Positions 1 through 10,988 of a stretch of 64,000 bases of DNA are shown one piece after another. The notes under the pieces were generated by a model. That model did no database searches. It worked only from the letters and a program-made list of their open reading frames with translations, and was not told where the DNA came from. The DNA comes from Acidithiobacillus sp. (GTDB taxonomy: Bacteria; Pseudomonadota; Gammaproteobacteria; Acidithiobacillales; Acidithiobacillaceae), in NCBI GenBank assembly GCA_028697715.1, contig JAQVDS010000002.1, forward strand, positions 85,502 through 149,501, read 5' to 3'. Within the stretch, counting starts at the first letter, position 1; each line of letters opens with the position of its first letter. The position numbers and the translations under genes were made by a program.

Positions 1-281
1 GGCAGCTCTTGCGCACCGCGGTAAATACGCACACCGGGACGGCTGATCCGCCGAATCTCGGAGATTACTCCTTCCCCTGCATAGTACTTTAAAGTAATCC
101 GCAGGCTGGGATGACCGGCGAGGGTATCGTCTGCGACTTCCGCGATGTAGCCTTCGTCTAGTAGTACCCGAGCGATCGCCCGTTTCAGCTTGGACGCTGG
201 GATCTGGACAGAATTCTTGCCCACTGCCTGCGCATTACGAATGCGCGTCAGCATATCTGCGATAGGATCTGTAATACTCAT
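1..281 (-). CDS. rpsH: 30S ribosomal protein uS8 (partial, C-terminus outside window)
   Basis: uS8 binds the central domain of 16S rRNA, helps assemble the small subunit and in enterobacteria represses the spc operon. The reading frame starts at an ATG (279-281) with [18 protein letters not shown], the typical S8 N-terminus, and stays open for 93 codons to the window edge; full-length S8 is about 130 residues, so roughly 40 C-terminal residues are missing. It lies 7 bp after rpsN, as in the spc operon of most bacteria, and a GGTGAGGGAAAG ribosome-binding site precedes the start. Nothing looks broken; truncation is only by the window. Confidence 0.95.
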   Translation of the reverse strand, partial: MSITDPIADMLTRIRNAQAVGKNSVQIPASKLKRAIARVLLDEGYIAEVADDTLAGHPSLRITLKYYAGEGVISEIRRISRPGVRIYRGAQEL

Positions 282-288
282 CTTTCCC

Positions 289-474
289 TCACCAACTGCT
301 CTTCACGATGCCGGGAATGTTGCCGGCCGAAGCATGCTTCCGCAGGCAAAGACGGCACAGTCCAAACTTGCGATAGTAACCATGGGCGCGACCACAAAGC
401 TGGCAACGGTGGTAGGCACGTACGCGAAATTTCGGCGCCCGCGCTGCCTTGGCGATCATCGATTTCTTTGCCAT
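289..474 (-). CDS. rpsN: 30S ribosomal protein uS14, zinc-binding type
   Basis: uS14 is a small-subunit head protein. This is the short 61-residue form that carries a zinc ribbon: Cys24-x2-Cys27 and Cys40-x2-Cys43 are visible (HRCQLCGR and GLCRLC). The usual Escherichia coli form is about 101 residues and lacks the cysteines. I place the start at the ATG at 472-474 ([16 protein letters not shown]) because GAGGAG lies just upstream; the frame is open further 5' but that part overlaps rplE and has no S14 similarity. It sits between rplE and rpsH in the spc operon, the canonical position. Function is certain; the zinc-type assignment follows from length and cysteines. Confidence 0.95.
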   Translation of the reverse strand: MAKKSMIAKAARAPKFRVRAYHRCQLCGRAHGYYRKFGLCRLCLRKHASAGNIPGIVKSSW

Positions 475-487
475 AACTTTGCTCTCC

Positions 488-1030
488 TCAGGCGCGGAAC
501 GGCATTTTGAAAGCCTTGAGTAAACCCAGGGCCTCCGCATCGTTCTTGGCAGTGGTCGTAAAGGTCACGTCCATTCCTCGCAGTCGGTCGATTTTGTCGT
601 ACTCGATCTCCGGGAAAATGATCTGCTCCTTTACCCCCATCGAATAGTTTCCCCGGCCATCGAAGGATTTCGGCGACAGGCCGCGAAAATCGCGGATTCG
701 GGGGATAGCAATACTCACCAAGCGATCCAGAAATTCATACATGCGCTCACCACGCAAGGTCACCATGCAGCCGATCGGATAGCCGTCGCGAATCTTGAAG
801 GCCGCAACAGACTTCCGCGCCTTGGTGACAATCGGTTTCTGACCGGCGATCTTCGTCATATCACCAACGGCAGCCTCGAGCACCTTCTTATCGCCGACCG
901 CCTCACCGACCCCCATGTTGATGGTGATCTTTTGCAGGCGCGGAACCTCCATGACGCTTTTAAAACCGAACTCCTGAATCAGCCGCGGTATGATCTGATC
1001 CTTGTATACTTTTTGCAACCGTGCTTCCAT
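488..1030 (-). CDS. rplE: 50S ribosomal protein uL5
   Basis: uL5 binds 5S rRNA and contacts the P-site tRNA in the central protuberance. The 180-residue product matches the family length (about 179) and shows the conserved blocks [10 protein letters not shown] near residue 35 and the C-terminal [19 protein letters not shown]. The start is the ATG at 1028-1030 ([11 protein letters not shown]), preceded by GCAGGTGAAG; an in-frame TTG six codons upstream overlaps the rplX stop and is unlikely. It follows rplX by 14 bp in the spc operon. Confidence 0.96.
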   Translation of the reverse strand: MEARLQKVYKDQIIPRLIQEFGFKSVMEVPRLQKITINMGVGEAVGDKKVLEAAVGDMTKIAGQKPIVTKARKSVAAFKIRDGYPIGCMVTLRGERMYEFLDRLVSIAIPRIRDFRGLSPKSFDGRGNYSMGVKEQIIFPEIEYDKIDRLRGMDVTFTTTAKNDAEALGLLKAFKMPFRA

Positions 1031-1044
1031 CTTCACCTGCCCCC

Positions 1045-1365
1045 TCAATGCTTCGCCAGCTGTTCGCCGTTGCTTTTGAATACGCGAACCTTGCTGCCAT
1101 CGGCGAGGAACTTGAAACCAACGCGGTCGGCCTTACCCGTAACCGGGTTGTAGATCGCGAGCTTGCACAACTGCACCGGCGCTTCCTTTTCTACGATACC
1201 ACCACCGTTACCCATACGATCCGGGCGTTGATGCCGCTTGATCATATTGACTTTTTCCACGATGGCGCGGCCTTCCTCCGGCAACACGCGCAATACCTTG
1301 CCACGTTTGCCCTTGTCCTTACCGCTGAGCACCACCACTTCATCGTCCTTGCGAATCTTGCTCAT
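1045..1365 (-). CDS. rplX: 50S ribosomal protein uL24
   Basis: uL24 initiates 50S assembly by binding the 5' end of 23S rRNA. The 106-residue protein has the N-terminal KOW motif ([19 protein letters not shown], about residues 8-26) and the conserved KRHQRP-type motif near residue 44. I choose the ATG at 1363-1365 ([10 protein letters not shown]), which has AGGAGTT upstream, over an in-frame TTG two codons earlier. It sits 9 bp downstream of rplN. Confidence 0.96.
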   Translation of the reverse strand: MSKIRKDDEVVVLSGKDKGKRGKVLRVLPEEGRAIVEKVNMIKRHQRPDRMGNGGGIVEKEAPVQLCKLAIYNPVTGKADRVGFKFLADGSKVRVFKSNGEQLAKH

Positions 1366-1374
1366 GCTCAACTC

Positions 1375-1743
1375 CTACAACACTTCGGGCGCGAGCGAAA
1401 TGATCTTCATGAAATTGGCGCCACGCAGCTCGCGGGTGACCGGGCCAAAAATACGCGTGCCAATCGGCTGCAACTGATTGTTGAGCAGCACCGCAGCGTT
1501 GTTGTCGAAGCGGATCACCGAACCGTCCTCGCGACGAACGCCCTTGCGAGTACGCACAATGAGGGCATTGTAAACATCACCCTTCTTGACCTTACCGCGC
1601 GGTGCCGCGTCCTTGATGCTGACCTTGATGACGTCACCAATATCCGCGTAGCGCCGGTGCGAGCCGCCGAGCACCTTGATGCACATCACCTCTCGAGCGC
1701 CGCTGTTGTCCGCCACGGCTAGCCGACTCTGCATTTGAATCAT
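1375..1743 (-). CDS. rplN: 50S ribosomal protein uL14
   Basis: uL14 lies at the subunit interface and contributes to intersubunit bridge B8. The 122-residue product begins [19 protein letters not shown], a near-universal L14 start, and ends with the conserved [12 protein letters not shown]. The start ATG (1741-1743) overlaps the rpsQ stop codon in an ATGA arrangement, implying translational coupling. It is the first gene of what is the separate spc operon in E. coli; here it is joined without a gap to the S10 genes. Confidence 0.97.
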   Translation of the reverse strand: MIQMQSRLAVADNSGAREVMCIKVLGGSHRRYADIGDVIKVSIKDAAPRGKVKKGDVYNALIVRTRKGVRREDGSVIRFDNNAAVLLNNQLQPIGTRIFGPVTRELRGANFMKIISLAPEVL

Positions 1744-2015
1744 GATGCGACTCCTTCCGCAATGGCATGCCCAACTACCGACACCAGACGCCAGGTCTTG
1801 GTCTTGGAAATCGGCCGGCATTCTTCAATGCGCACGGTATCACCGATCTGGCAACTGTTGTCCTGATCGTGAGCGTGGAATTTCTTCGACCGCCGTATGT
1901 ACTTCTTGTACAGCGGGTGCTGAATACGATGCTCGACAAGGACGACAATGGTCTTATCCATCCGATTGCTGACCACGGTGCCCACCAGACTCCGAGGATT
2001 CTGTTCTGTGCTCAT
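1740..2015 (-). CDS. rpsQ: 30S ribosomal protein uS17
   Basis: uS17 is a primary 16S rRNA binding protein with an OB fold. The 91-residue product carries the signature [19 protein letters not shown] and [20 protein letters not shown]. It starts at an ATG (2013-2015) that overlaps the rpmC stop codon, and its own stop overlaps the rplN start by four bases. It is the last gene of the S10 set. Confidence 0.97.
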   Translation of the reverse strand: MSTEQNPRSLVGTVVSNRMDKTIVVLVEHRIQHPLYKKYIRRSKKFHAHDQDNSCQIGDTVRIEECRPISKTKTWRLVSVVGHAIAEGVAS

Positions 2016-2209
2016 TGGCTCACCTTCGCCTTCTTCGTGATCTCAGTACGTATCCGTGCTATGTCGCGACGCACGCCGCGCAAGCGGGCAGTGTTCGCCA
2101 GCTGCCCGGTGCCATGTTGCATACGCAGTTTGAACTGCTCTTCGAGGAGTGCAAGCAACTGGGTCTGACACTCAGACACCGATAGCTGGCTCAAATCTTG
2201 TCCTTTCAT
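2012..2209 (-). CDS. rpmC: 50S ribosomal protein uL29
   Basis: uL29 is a two-helix protein at the peptide exit tunnel, near the docking site for trigger factor and SRP. The 65-residue product has the usual N-terminal helix (ELSVSE-like [21 protein letters not shown]) and the conserved [14 protein letters not shown] segment. The ATG at 2207-2209 overlaps the rplP stop codon, so rplP, rpmC, rpsQ and rplN form a run of coupled genes. Confidence 0.96.
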   Translation of the reverse strand: MKGQDLSQLSVSECQTQLLALLEEQFKLRMQHGTGQLANTARLRGVRRDIARIRTEITKKAKVSQ

Positions 2210-2622
2210 CCCATCACCCGCCGTTCTACCACGATGGTCTGCACCGGCAGTTTGGCAGCTCCGAGCCGCAGAGCCTCGCGTGCTACCTCTTCCGTTACGC
2301 CTTCCATTTCATACAAAACCTTACCGGGCTGAATCAACGCCACCCAGTATTCCGGATTTCCTTTGCCCTTACCCATACGCACTTCAGCGGGCTTTTTGCT
2401 GATCGGCTTGTCGGGGAAAACCCGCACCCAGATCCGTCCTCCACGGCGTACATGACGGTTGATGGCACGCCTGGCGGCCTCGATCTGCCGCGCCGTGACG
2501 CGCCCGCGCGTTGTCGCCTTGAGACCATACTCACCAAAGCTCACTTTGTTGCCGCGCGTGGCGAGGCCGCGATTGCGACCCTTGTGCTGTTTGCGAAATT
2601 TGGTCCGTTTTGGTTGCAACAT
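2206..2622 (-). CDS. rplP: 50S ribosomal protein uL16
   Basis: uL16 organises the A-site region of the large subunit and stabilises tRNA binding. The product of 138 residues starts [19 protein letters not shown] and contains [21 protein letters not shown] and the loop around [19 protein letters not shown] choose the ATG at 2620-2622, which matches the family N-terminus; an adjacent in-frame GTG one codon upstream is possible. AAGGAG lies about 10 bases upstream. It follows rpsC by 11 bp. Confidence 0.96.
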   Translation of the reverse strand: MLQPKRTKFRKQHKGRNRGLATRGNKVSFGEYGLKATTRGRVTARQIEAARRAINRHVRRGGRIWVRVFPDKPISKKPAEVRMGKGKGNPEYWVALIQPGKVLYEMEGVTEEVAREALRLGAAKLPVQTIVVERRVMG

Positions 2623-2633
2623 CACCGCTCTCC

Positions 2634-3296
2634 TTACTTCTGCGCGGCAGCAACGCTAGCTGCGCTGCTCCATTCGAGAATTTCGCCCTTGAAGATCCAG
2701 ACCTTGACGCCAATGATGCCATAGGTCGTCTTAGCCTCGGCAAAGCCGTAGTCGATGTCTGCGCGGAGGGTATGCAGAGGAACGCGTCCCTCGCGGTACC
2801 ACTCGGTCCGCGCGATCTCCGCACCGCCCAGGCGACCAGCACAGTTGATCCGCATTCCCTGGGCGCCAAAACGCATCGCGTTGGTAACGGCTCGCTTCAT
2901 TGCCCGACGGAACATGATCCGCCGCTCCAACTGCTGAGCCACGTTCTCGGCGACCAGCTGGGCATCCAGCTCTGGCTTGCGAATTTCTTCGACATTGACG
3001 TGCACTGGAATCCCCATGCGCTTTTGCACTTCCGCACGCAGATTCTCAATATCCTCGCCCTTCTTACCAATGACTACCCCGGGCCGCGCCGTGTGCAGCG
3101 TGATACGCGCACTGCGCGCGGGCCGCTCAACCGTGATATCAGAGATCGCCGCGCCACTCAGGCGCTTGCGAATGAAATCACGGATACGGATGTCTTCGAG
3201 CAACTTGTCTTTGAAATCTGCTTTTCCGTACCAGCGCGAGTTCCAATTCTTAATGATTCCCAGACGCAGTCCGATTGGATTCGTTTTCTGACCCAT
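2634..3296 (-). CDS. rpsC: 30S ribosomal protein uS3
   Basis: uS3 forms part of the mRNA entry channel and has helicase-related function with S4 and S5. The 220-residue product begins [14 protein letters not shown], has the type-2 KH domain with the [14 protein letters not shown]xxG loop at about residues 75-90, and the C-terminal domain with [24 protein letters not shown]. Its length is slightly below the E. coli protein (233), because the C-terminal tail is shorter. It follows rplV by 11 bp. Confidence 0.97.
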   Translation of the reverse strand: MGQKTNPIGLRLGIIKNWNSRWYGKADFKDKLLEDIRIRDFIRKRLSGAAISDITVERPARSARITLHTARPGVVIGKKGEDIENLRAEVQKRMGIPVHVNVEEIRKPELDAQLVAENVAQQLERRIMFRRAMKRAVTNAMRFGAQGMRINCAGRLGGAEIARTEWYREGRVPLHTLRADIDYGFAEAKTTYGIIGVKVWIFKGEILEWSSAASVAAAQK

Positions 3297-3307
3297 ACTT
3301 TCCTCGC

Positions 3308-3640
3308 TTACTGTTCGGCTACGACAATGGTGATGTGGCTGGTACGCTTCAAAATCCGCGTGCCGCGCCCCTTCGCACGGGCCGCGAAGCGCTTCAACAC
3401 CGAACCGCCATCAATCATGATCGATTCGACCACCAAGGCATCGACATCGGCACCTTCGTTGTTCTCGGCATTGGCGATGGCGGACTCCAGGCATTTGCGA
3501 ATCGGCAACGCCGCCTTTTTCTGGGTAAAACGCAGGATATCCAACGCCTTATCTACCGGCTTTCCGCGCACCAGGTCAGCCACCAGTCGAGCCTTTTGCG
3601 GCGACATCTGCAATCCTTTCAATACTGCCGTTGATCTCAT
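3308..3640 (-). CDS. rplV: 50S ribosomal protein uL22
   Basis: uL22 lines the polypeptide exit tunnel with its long beta hairpin. The 110-residue product has the conserved [15 protein letters not shown] and the hairpin with [18 protein letters not shown] at its C-terminus. The sequence at the macrolide-sensitive hairpin looks full length. It begins at an ATG (3638-3640) 10 bp after rpsS. Confidence 0.97.
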   Translation of the reverse strand: MRSTAVLKGLQMSPQKARLVADLVRGKPVDKALDILRFTQKKAALPIRKCLESAIANAENNEGADVDALVVESIMIDGGSVLKRFAARAKGRGTRILKRTSHITIVVAEQ

Positions 3641-3650
3641 CTCAGTGTCC

Positions 3651-3926
3651 TCAACGCTTGGCTTTCTTGTCGGCGACGTGGCCCTTGAAGGTCCGAGTCA
3701 GGGCAAACTCGCCGAGCTTGTGCCCCACCATGTTCTCGTTGACCACAACGGGAATGTGCTGTTTTCCGTTATGGACGGCAAAGGTCAAACCGATAAAATC
3801 GGGCGTAATGGTGGAACGACGCGACCAGGTCTTGATCGGCTTGCGACTGTTGCTCGCCTGAGCTTCCTGGACCTTTTTGTCGAGATGCTGGTCCACGAAA
3901 GGACCCTTCTTGATGGAACGTGGCAC
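3651..3926 (-). CDS. rpsS: 30S ribosomal protein uS19
   Basis: uS19 lies in the 30S head and contacts 50S proteins through bridge B1. The 91-residue product [19 protein letters not shown] matches S19 throughout, including HVPVVV-type [20 protein letters not shown] and [15 protein letters not shown] at the C-terminus. The start codon is GTG (3924-3926), preceded by GAGAGGAATTC; no ATG lies at a sensible position. It follows rplB by 20 bp. Confidence 0.96.
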   Translation of the reverse strand: MPRSIKKGPFVDQHLDKKVQEAQASNSRKPIKTWSRRSTITPDFIGLTFAVHNGKQHIPVVVNENMVGHKLGEFALTRTFKGHVADKKAKR

Positions 3927-3946
3927 GACGAATTCCTCTCCCCTGA

Positions 3947-4771
3947 TCAGGACTTCCGGCGGCGGACGATCATGCCGCTGGTACGTTTGTTGCGACGGGT
4001 ACGATACCCCTTGGTCGGCTGCCCCCAGGGCGACACCGGATGACGCCCGCCCGAAGTGCGGCCTTCACCACCACCGTGTGGATGGTCGACCGGGTTCATG
4101 GCGACGCCACGCACCGTGGGACGGATACCGCGCCAGCGGGTAGCACCGGCCTTGCCCAACTGCCGCGTCCCATGCTCGTCGTTGCCGACAACACCCAATG
4201 TGGCGCGGCAGGATACATGAATTTTGCGCACTTCACCAGAGCGCAGTCGAATCTGCGCGTAATCTCCTTCACGCGCCATCAACTGCGCGGAGGCGCCAGC
4301 CGAGCGGGCGATCTGCCCGCCCTTGCCAGGACGCAATTCGATATTGTGGACCACACTACCGACTGGAATCTTGCGCAGCGGCATGCAGTTACCAGGACGC
4401 ACCGGCGTCTCCTCGCCAGAGATCAGGGTGTCGCCAGCGGACACGCCTTTGGGAGCAAGGATATACCGGCGTTCGCCGTCGGCGTAACAGAGCAGGGCCA
4501 AATGGGCGCTGCGATTGGGATCGTATTCGATCCGCTCCACCTTGGCAGGTATGTCATTCTTGTTACGACGAAAATCAACCAGACGATAATGCTGACGATG
4601 CCCACCACCGGCGTGCCGGCGCGTCACTCGTCCATTGTGGTTGCGACCGCCAGTATGTGCCTGGCTGGAGGTCAACGCTTTGACCGGAGCGCCCTTGTGC
4701 AGCTCCGGATTGACCACCTTGATGACGAAACGACGTCCGGCGGAGGTCGGTTTGGTTCGTACGAGAGCCAT
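3947..4771 (-). CDS. rplB: 50S ribosomal protein uL2
   Basis: uL2 is a primary 23S rRNA binding protein needed for subunit association and peptidyl transferase assembly. The 274-residue product shows the conserved [17 protein letters not shown] block (about residues 43-60) and the C-terminal [19 protein letters not shown] motif containing the histidine implicated in peptidyl transfer. ATG at 4769-4771. It lies 18 bp after rplW in the S10 operon order. Confidence 0.97.
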   Translation of the reverse strand: MALVRTKPTSAGRRFVIKVVNPELHKGAPVKALTSSQAHTGGRNHNGRVTRRHAGGGHRQHYRLVDFRRNKNDIPAKVERIEYDPNRSAHLALLCYADGERRYILAPKGVSAGDTLISGEETPVRPGNCMPLRKIPVGSVVHNIELRPGKGGQIARSAGASAQLMAREGDYAQIRLRSGEVRKIHVSCRATLGVVGNDEHGTRQLGKAGATRWRGIRPTVRGVAMNPVDHPHGGGEGRTSGGRHPVSPWGQPTKGYRTRRNKRTSGMIVRRRKS

Positions 4772-4789
4772 CTTTATCCCCTATCTCTC

Positions 4790-5083
4790 TCAGGCAATGC
4801 CAAGGTCGATGCTGTTGCCTTCGGCAAGGCGCACGTAGGCTTTCTTCCAGGAAGAGCGACGCCCGGCATGGCGTCCCATACGCTTCGCCTTACCCGCGTA
4901 GTTCAGCGTCTGTACGGACAGTACACTGACTTGGAACAGCCGTTCGACCGCAGACTTGATCTCGCCCTTGCTGGCGTCTCGCGCGACCCGAAAGGCGTAC
5001 TGATTTGCTGCCTGGGTCTGCATGGTGCTTTTCTCGCTCACGATCGGCGCAAGCAAGACCAGAAACTGACGTTCGTTATTCAT
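4790..5083 (-). CDS. rplW: 50S ribosomal protein uL23
   Basis: uL23 sits at the tunnel exit and docks trigger factor and SRP. The true start is the ATG at 5081-5083 ([20 protein letters not shown]), giving 97 residues; the longer open frame upstream is out of register with rplD and has no family similarity. Conserved features are the APIVSEKST segment and the [24 protein letters not shown] loop. The start overlaps the rplD stop by four bases. Confidence 0.96.
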   Translation of the reverse strand: MNNERQFLVLLAPIVSEKSTMQTQAANQYAFRVARDASKGEIKSAVERLFQVSVLSVQTLNYAGKAKRMGRHAGRRSSWKKAYVRLAEGNSIDLGIA

Positions 5084-5697
5084 CCATACACCTCCGCAAA
5101 CTTGTTGGCGGCGGCGGCGTCCATCAACACTCGCCCGTAACGCAGGAGGTCTGCTGGACCCACATCCTGCCACTCGGCCAAGCCGACGTGCGGAAAATTC
5201 CGCAGCGACAAAAAGAAATTGATCGGCGCTTCTGCCAACACTACCAGCACGTCATCACCACCCGCGGCTTGCAACCAGGTCCGCCCGTGCTTGGCCTTGG
5301 GTTCGGCAAAATCTTCTGCGGCGATGATCTGCAAACGATCTTGCCGAAGCAGCTCCGCCAGCGCAATGCGCATGGCACCGGCCCACATTTTCTTGTTGAC
5401 CTTCTGCTTGTAACTTTGCGTCACGCCAGGAAAGGCACGACCACCGCCGCGCCAGATGGGACTCCGGATACTACCCGCACGCGCACGACCGCCACCTTTC
5501 TGTTTCCAAGGCTTGCGACCGCCGCCACGAACGGCGGCACGATTCTTCTGCACCGCCGTACCGCTACGCAGACCCGCTAATTGCGCGACCACCACCTGAT
5601 GCAGTAACGCTTCGTTGTAGGGCGCGTCGAACACGGCGTCCGCCAGCTCTACCTTTTCACCCTTGCCACTACTAATATGAATACTTTCTACTTCCAT
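5080..5697 (-). CDS. rplD: 50S ribosomal protein uL4
   Basis: uL4 binds 23S rRNA and lines the exit tunnel; in E. coli it also represses the S10 operon through a leader RNA. The 205-residue product has [21 protein letters not shown] and the loop GTGRARAGS-like [13 protein letters not shown] (about residues 60-85). The leader on which E. coli L4 acts is absent upstream of rpsJ here, so autogenous control by that route is not expected. It lies 14 bp after rplC. Confidence 0.96.
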   Translation of the reverse strand: MEVESIHISSGKGEKVELADAVFDAPYNEALLHQVVVAQLAGLRSGTAVQKNRAAVRGGGRKPWKQKGGGRARAGSIRSPIWRGGGRAFPGVTQSYKQKVNKKMWAGAMRIALAELLRQDRLQIIAAEDFAEPKAKHGRTWLQAAGGDDVLVVLAEAPINFFLSLRNFPHVGLAEWQDVGPADLLRYGRVLMDAAAANKFAEVYG

Positions 5698-5711
5698 CGT
5701 CGTGCTCCCGT

Positions 5712-6344
5712 TTACCCGCGCACGGTGGGACGCAGTACAACATCCCCCTCGTTAGCGCCGGGCACACTGCCCTTGATCATCACGAGGCGCCGCTCGACAT
5801 CGACACGTACGACCTCGAGATTCAGAGTCGTTACCCGCTCGTTGCCCAAATGCCCAGCCATCTTCTTGCCTTTGAATACCCGACCTGGAGTCTGACGACA
5901 ACCAATGGAGCCCGGGGCACGGTGGGATAGCGAATTACCGTGGCTGGCGCGATTACTGCGAAAATTGTGACGCTTGATGGCACCCGCAAAACCCTTACCC
6001 TTGCTGACACCTGTCACGTCAATCCGCTGTCCCACAGTGAACATATCCAGCGACAGCTCTTGTCCAGCTTGATAAGAACCGGACTCATTCAGCCGAAACT
6101 CACGTAAAAAACGGCGCGGCTCAACGGCAGCCTTACGAAAATGTCCGGCTAGTGCAGAGCTCAAACGTTGTGGGCGAACGCTGCCTACGCCGACCTGGAT
6201 CGACTCGTACCCGTCGCTGTCTTTGCTCTTTACCTGGGTCACGACGTTTTCTGCGACGTGGATAACGGTAACCGGAACCACCTTGCCACCTTCGCCAGCC
6301 ACCCGCGTCATACCGATCTTGCGACCTATCATGCCGATCGTCAT
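5712..6344 (-). CDS. rplC: 50S ribosomal protein uL3
   Basis: uL3 is one of two initiators of 50S assembly and reaches into the peptidyl transferase centre. The 210-residue product starts [15 protein letters not shown] and includes [15 protein letters not shown] and the conserved [27 protein letters not shown] segment near residues 145-170, which contains the glutamine that PrmB methylates in related bacteria. It follows rpsJ by 10 bp. Confidence 0.97.
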   Translation of the reverse strand: MTIGMIGRKIGMTRVAGEGGKVVPVTVIHVAENVVTQVKSKDSDGYESIQVGVGSVRPQRLSSALAGHFRKAAVEPRRFLREFRLNESGSYQAGQELSLDMFTVGQRIDVTGVSKGKGFAGAIKRHNFRSNRASHGNSLSHRAPGSIGCRQTPGRVFKGKKMAGHLGNERVTTLNLEVVRVDVERRLVMIKGSVPGANEGDVVLRPTVRG

Positions 6345-6354
6345 TATTTTCTCC

Positions 6355-6662
6355 TTACAGCTTAATCTCTACATCAACTCCCGCCGCAAGGTCGAGCTTG
6401 ATGAGCGCATCGACGGTCTTGTCGTTGGGGTCGAGAATATCCATGAGCCGCTTATGAGTGCGTTGCTCGAACTGGTCACGGGCATTTTTGTCCACATGCG
6501 GCGAACGCAGCACGGTGAAGCGCTCGATCTTGGTGGGCAACGGAATCGGACCACAGACCCGCGCGCCGGTGCGGCGCGCGGTCTCGACGATCTCCGCAGC
6601 AGAGATGTCAAGCATCCGGTAGTCGTAAGACTTCAGGCGAATACGAATCTTGGAACCTTCCA

Positions 6663-6663
<1 letters not shown>
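6355..6663 (-). CDS. rpsJ: 30S ribosomal protein uS10 (NusE)
   Basis: uS10 is a 30S head protein that also acts as NusE in antitermination with NusB. The product of 102 residues contains [21 protein letters not shown] and the conserved [30 protein letters not shown] place the start at the ATG at 6661-6663, whose first base is the last base of the tuf1 stop (TGATG); a GTG one codon upstream is an alternative. There is therefore no leader between tuf1 and rpsJ. nusB is also in this window, at 27791-28261. Confidence 0.96.
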
Positions 6664-7853
<1,190 letters not shown>

Positions 7854-7875
7854 GACTACCTTCTCCCGTTACAAC

Positions 7876-9975
7876 TCAGCGCTGACTTTTCTTGACAACG
7901 GCCTCGGCAACATGCCCAGGCACTTCCATATACTTCTCGAACTGCATACTGTAAGTGGCTCGCCCCTGCGACAGGGAACGGACCGTAGTGGCATACCCAA
8001 ACATCTCTGCCAGCGGGACTTCAGCCTTGATGATCTTGGCCCCTGCCTCATCATCCATACCTTGGATCACTCCGCGGCGACTATTAATGTCGCCGATGAT
8101 GTCGCCCATGTACTCTTCCGGTGTCACCACTTCCACCGCAAAGATGGGCTCGAGTAGCACCGGGTTTGCCTTGGCGGCACCCGCTTTGAAGCCCATGGAT
8201 CCGGCGATCTTGAACGCCGCCTCGGAAGAGTCGACGTCATGATAGGAGCCATCGAAGATGGTAACCTTGACATCCACCACCGGAAAGCCGGCGACTATAC
8301 CACTTTCCAAAGCCTCTTGCACACCCTTTTCGGTTGGCCCTATATATTCTTTGGGGACCACACCGCCGACTACGGCATTTTCGAACACGAAGCCTGAACC
8401 GGGTTCCAGTGGCTCAAGACGCAACCAGACGTGGCCGTACTGACCACGACCACCGGATTGCCGCACGAACTTACCCTCTGCCTCGACAGATTTACGAATC
8501 GTTTCGCGATAAGCCACCTGTGGCGCACCAACGGTCGCATCGACGTTGAATTCGCGCTTCATGCGGTCGACGATAATCTCCAGATGCAGCTCGCCCATAC
8601 CGGAGATGATAGTCTGCCCGGATTCCTGATCGGTACGCACCCGGAAGGAGGGATCCTCCTGGGCCAACTTGCCCAGCGCGATACCCATCTTCTCCTGATC
8701 GCTCTTGGTCTTGGGCTCTACCGCCACGTGAATGACCGGCTCCGGGAATTCCATCTGCTCCAAGATGATGGGCTTATCCATATCACAGAGGGTATCGCCG
8801 GTGTATGCCGTTTTCAGACCCACAGCCGCCGCGATGTCGCCGGCCAGCACTTCCTTGATTTCCTGCCGTTCATTGGCATGCATCTGCAGGATGCGGCCGA
8901 TGCGCTCGCGCTGTCCCCGCCCCGGGTTATACACCGTGGATCCTGCATTGAGAACGCCGGAATACACGCGGAAGAAGGTGAGCTGTCCGACGAAGGGATC
9001 CGTCATGATCTTGAAGGCCAACGCGGAGAACGGCTCCGTATCACTGGCAGCACGACTCATATCGGCGCCGGTATCGGGATCGACCCCCTTCACCGCTGGG
9101 ATATCGACTGGCGAGGGCATGTAATCCAGAACCGCGTCCAACATGGCCTGCACGCCCTTGTTCTTGAAGGCGCTACCACAAAGCACCGGAACGATTTCGC
9201 TGGCAATTGTCGCCTTGCGCAGGGCAATCTTGAGCTCGTCAATGGAAATCTCCTCGCCCTCGAGGTATTTCATCATCAACTCTTCATCGGTGTCGCAAAT
9301 CGCTTCGACCATCACATGATGCGCTGCCTCAGCAGCTTCCTGAAGATCGGCGGGAATCTCTTCTTCGACAAAGGTGGTGCCCTGCGTCGCATCGTCCCAG
9401 TTGATCGCCTTCATTTTCATCAGATCAATCACACCACGGAAGCGCTCTTCCTCACCGATCGGCAGCTGGATGGCCACAGCGTTGCCTTTCAGCTTGCCGC
9501 GGATCTGTTCAACCACGCGCTGAAAATTGGCACCCTGGCGGTCCATCTTGTTGACGAAGGCCATGCGCGGCACGCCGTATTTGTTGGCCTGCCGCCATAC
9601 CGTTTCCGACTGCGGCTGCACACCGCCAACGGCACAGAATACGGCGACTGCGCCGTCGAGCACACGCAGAGAGCGCTCGACTTCGATGGTGAAATCGACG
9701 TGTCCGGGCGTATCGATGATGTTGATACGGTGCTCGGCACGCTTGGCATCCATACCCTTCCAGAAACAGGTGGTCGCCGCGGAGGTGATGGTGATACCAC
9801 GCTCCTGCTCCTGCGCCATCCAGTCCATGACCGCTGTACCTTCGTGCACCTCACCGATCTTGTGGGAAACACCGGTATAGAACAGGATGCGTTCGGTAGT
9901 AGTGGTTTTACCAGCATCAATGTGGGCCATGATGCCGATGTTACGATAACGTTCGATGGGGGTTGTGCGCGCCAC
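7876..9975 (-). CDS. fusA: Elongation factor G
   Basis: EF-G catalyses ribosomal translocation and, with RRF, recycling. The 699-residue product carries the GTPase P-loop AHIDAGKT at residues 17-24, DTPGHVDFT and NKMDRQGA, then the domain IV segment [28 protein letters not shown]. The start is a GTG (9973-9975; [15 protein letters not shown]) with AAGGACT upstream. It sits between rpsG and tuf1 with short gaps (33 and 22 bp). Confidence 0.98.
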   Translation of the reverse strand: MARTTPIERYRNIGIMAHIDAGKTTTTERILFYTGVSHKIGEVHEGTAVMDWMAQEQERGITITSAATTCFWKGMDAKRAEHRINIIDTPGHVDFTIEVERSLRVLDGAVAVFCAVGGVQPQSETVWRQANKYGVPRMAFVNKMDRQGANFQRVVEQIRGKLKGNAVAIQLPIGEEERFRGVIDLMKMKAINWDDATQGTTFVEEEIPADLQEAAEAAHHVMVEAICDTDEELMMKYLEGEEISIDELKIALRKATIASEIVPVLCGSAFKNKGVQAMLDAVLDYMPSPVDIPAVKGVDPDTGADMSRAASDTEPFSALAFKIMTDPFVGQLTFFRVYSGVLNAGSTVYNPGRGQRERIGRILQMHANERQEIKEVLAGDIAAAVGLKTAYTGDTLCDMDKPIILEQMEFPEPVIHVAVEPKTKSDQEKMGIALGKLAQEDPSFRVRTDQESGQTIISGMGELHLEIIVDRMKREFNVDATVGAPQVAYRETIRKSVEAEGKFVRQSGGRGQYGHVWLRLEPLEPGSGFVFENAVVGGVVPKEYIGPTEKGVQEALESGIVAGFPVVDVKVTIFDGSYHDVDSSEAAFKIAGSMGFKAGAAKANPVLLEPIFAVEVVTPEEYMGDIIGDINSRRGVIQGMDDEAGAKIIKAEVPLAEMFGYATTVRSLSQGRATYSMQFEKYMEVPGHVAEAVVKKSQR

Positions 9976-10008
9976 GAATGAGTCCTTGCGATTGCGAAGC
10001 GAAAAGAG

Positions 10009-10479
10009 TTACCAGCGGAAGTGCGAGAATGCCTTGTTGGCCTCGGCCATGCGATGCGTTTCTTCCCGCTTGCGGACGGCGTTTCCACGATTTTCCGCCG
10101 CCTCGAGAATCTCCGCTGCCAGGCGATTGCCCATGGACTTCTCATTCCGCTTGCGGGCGGAGTCGCGCAGCCAGCGCATGGCTAGCGCCATTCGGCGATC
10201 GCTGCGGATTTCCACCGGCACCTGGTAGGTAGCGCCACCAACACGCCGGCTTTTGACTTCCACTACCGGACGCACGTTGTCCAAAGCCTTGCGGAAGATC
10301 TCAATGGCATCCGCCTTGCTCTTCTCGGCGACGATATCCAGGGCGCCATACACAATCTTTTCGGCGACACTCTTCTTGCCATCGCGCATGAGGACGTTGG
10401 CAAATTTGGCAAGGACTTCTTCCTTATACTTGGGATCCGGCAACACGATCCGCTTGGGCACTTCTCTACGTCTTGGCAT
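10009..10479 (-). CDS. rpsG: 30S ribosomal protein uS7
   Basis: uS7 nucleates assembly of the 30S head and contacts the E-site tRNA; in E. coli it represses the str operon. The 156-residue product has the typical [18 protein letters not shown] start, [24 protein letters not shown] and the C-terminal [20 protein letters not shown]. It follows rpsL by 27 bp, shorter than the roughly 100-base rpsL-rpsG spacer that S7 binds in E. coli. Confidence 0.97.
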   Translation of the reverse strand: MPRRREVPKRIVLPDPKYKEEVLAKFANVLMRDGKKSVAEKIVYGALDIVAEKSKADAIEIFRKALDNVRPVVEVKSRRVGGATYQVPVEIRSDRRMALAMRWLRDSARKRNEKSMGNRLAAEILEAAENRGNAVRKREETHRMAEANKAFSHFRW

Positions 10480-10506
10480 CTCTCTACTCCTTGGAATCCG
10501 GAACCC

Positions 10507-10878
10507 TTACTTGGGCCGCTTGGCGCCGTATTTCGACCGCCGCTGCTTGCGATTCTTGACGCCAGCGGTGTCGAGGGTGCCACGAATGATGTGGTAGCGA
10601 ACACCCGGCAGATCCTTCACGCGTCCGCCGCGGATCAGAACGACGGAGTGCTCCTGCAGGTTATGCCCCTCACCCGGTATGTAGCTACTGACTTCGTAGC
10701 CATTCGTCAGACGCACACGCGCGACTTTCCGCAACGCAGAATTGGGCTTTTTCGGCGTGGTGGTGTAAACGCGGGTACAGACACCCCGCTTCTGCGGATT
10801 GGCCTCTAGGGCGGGTACCTTGCTCTTGGCCACCGGAGCCTTGCGCGGCTTGCGGACCAACTGGTTCAGTGTGGGCAT
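10507..10878 (-). CDS. rpsL: 30S ribosomal protein uS12
   Basis: uS12 monitors decoding at the A site. The 123-residue protein starts at the ATG at 10876-10878 ([12 protein letters not shown]), with AGAAGG upstream; the longer open frame would run into the promoter. [18 protein letters not shown] and [17 protein letters not shown] are intact, with the lysines at the classical streptomycin-resistance sites unchanged, so the ribosome is predicted to be streptomycin sensitive. It is the first gene behind the promoter at 10932-10960. Confidence 0.97.
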   Translation of the reverse strand: MPTLNQLVRKPRKAPVAKSKVPALEANPQKRGVCTRVYTTTPKKPNSALRKVARVRLTNGYEVSSYIPGEGHNLQEHSVVLIRGGRVKDLPGVRYHIIRGTLDTAGVKNRKQRRSKYGAKRPK

Positions 10879-10931
10879 ACCTTCTCCAAAAACGAAGGGC
10901 GGCTCGTCACCTGCCGCCAATGAGAGCGCGC

Positions 10932-10960
10932 ATTTTATGGACGCGCGCTCGAACTGTCAA
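10932..10960 (-). promoter_or_regulatory. Sigma-70-type promoter for the str operon (rpsL)
   Basis: On the minus strand TTGACA (10955-10960) and TAAAAT (10932-10937) are separated by exactly 17 bp, about 55 bp upstream of the rpsL start. The bases after the -10 are GCGCGCTC, a GC-rich discriminator typical of promoters repressed by ppGpp and DksA. An 8-bp perfect inverted repeat, GAGCGCGC and GCGCGCTC, brackets the -10 element. The promoter lies in the 110-bp gap after rpoC. The hexamers are seen directly; stringent control is inference. Confidence 0.82.
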
Positions 10961-10988
10961 GAAAGATCAGGGCACTGCGAAGTCTCGT

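Noticed and set aside
8431..9981. A 516-codon plus-strand frame opposite fusA, and similar long frames opposite rpsC-rplB and rpoC
   Set aside because: All are mirror images of conserved genes, with histidine- and arginine-rich nonsense products and no ribosome-binding sites.
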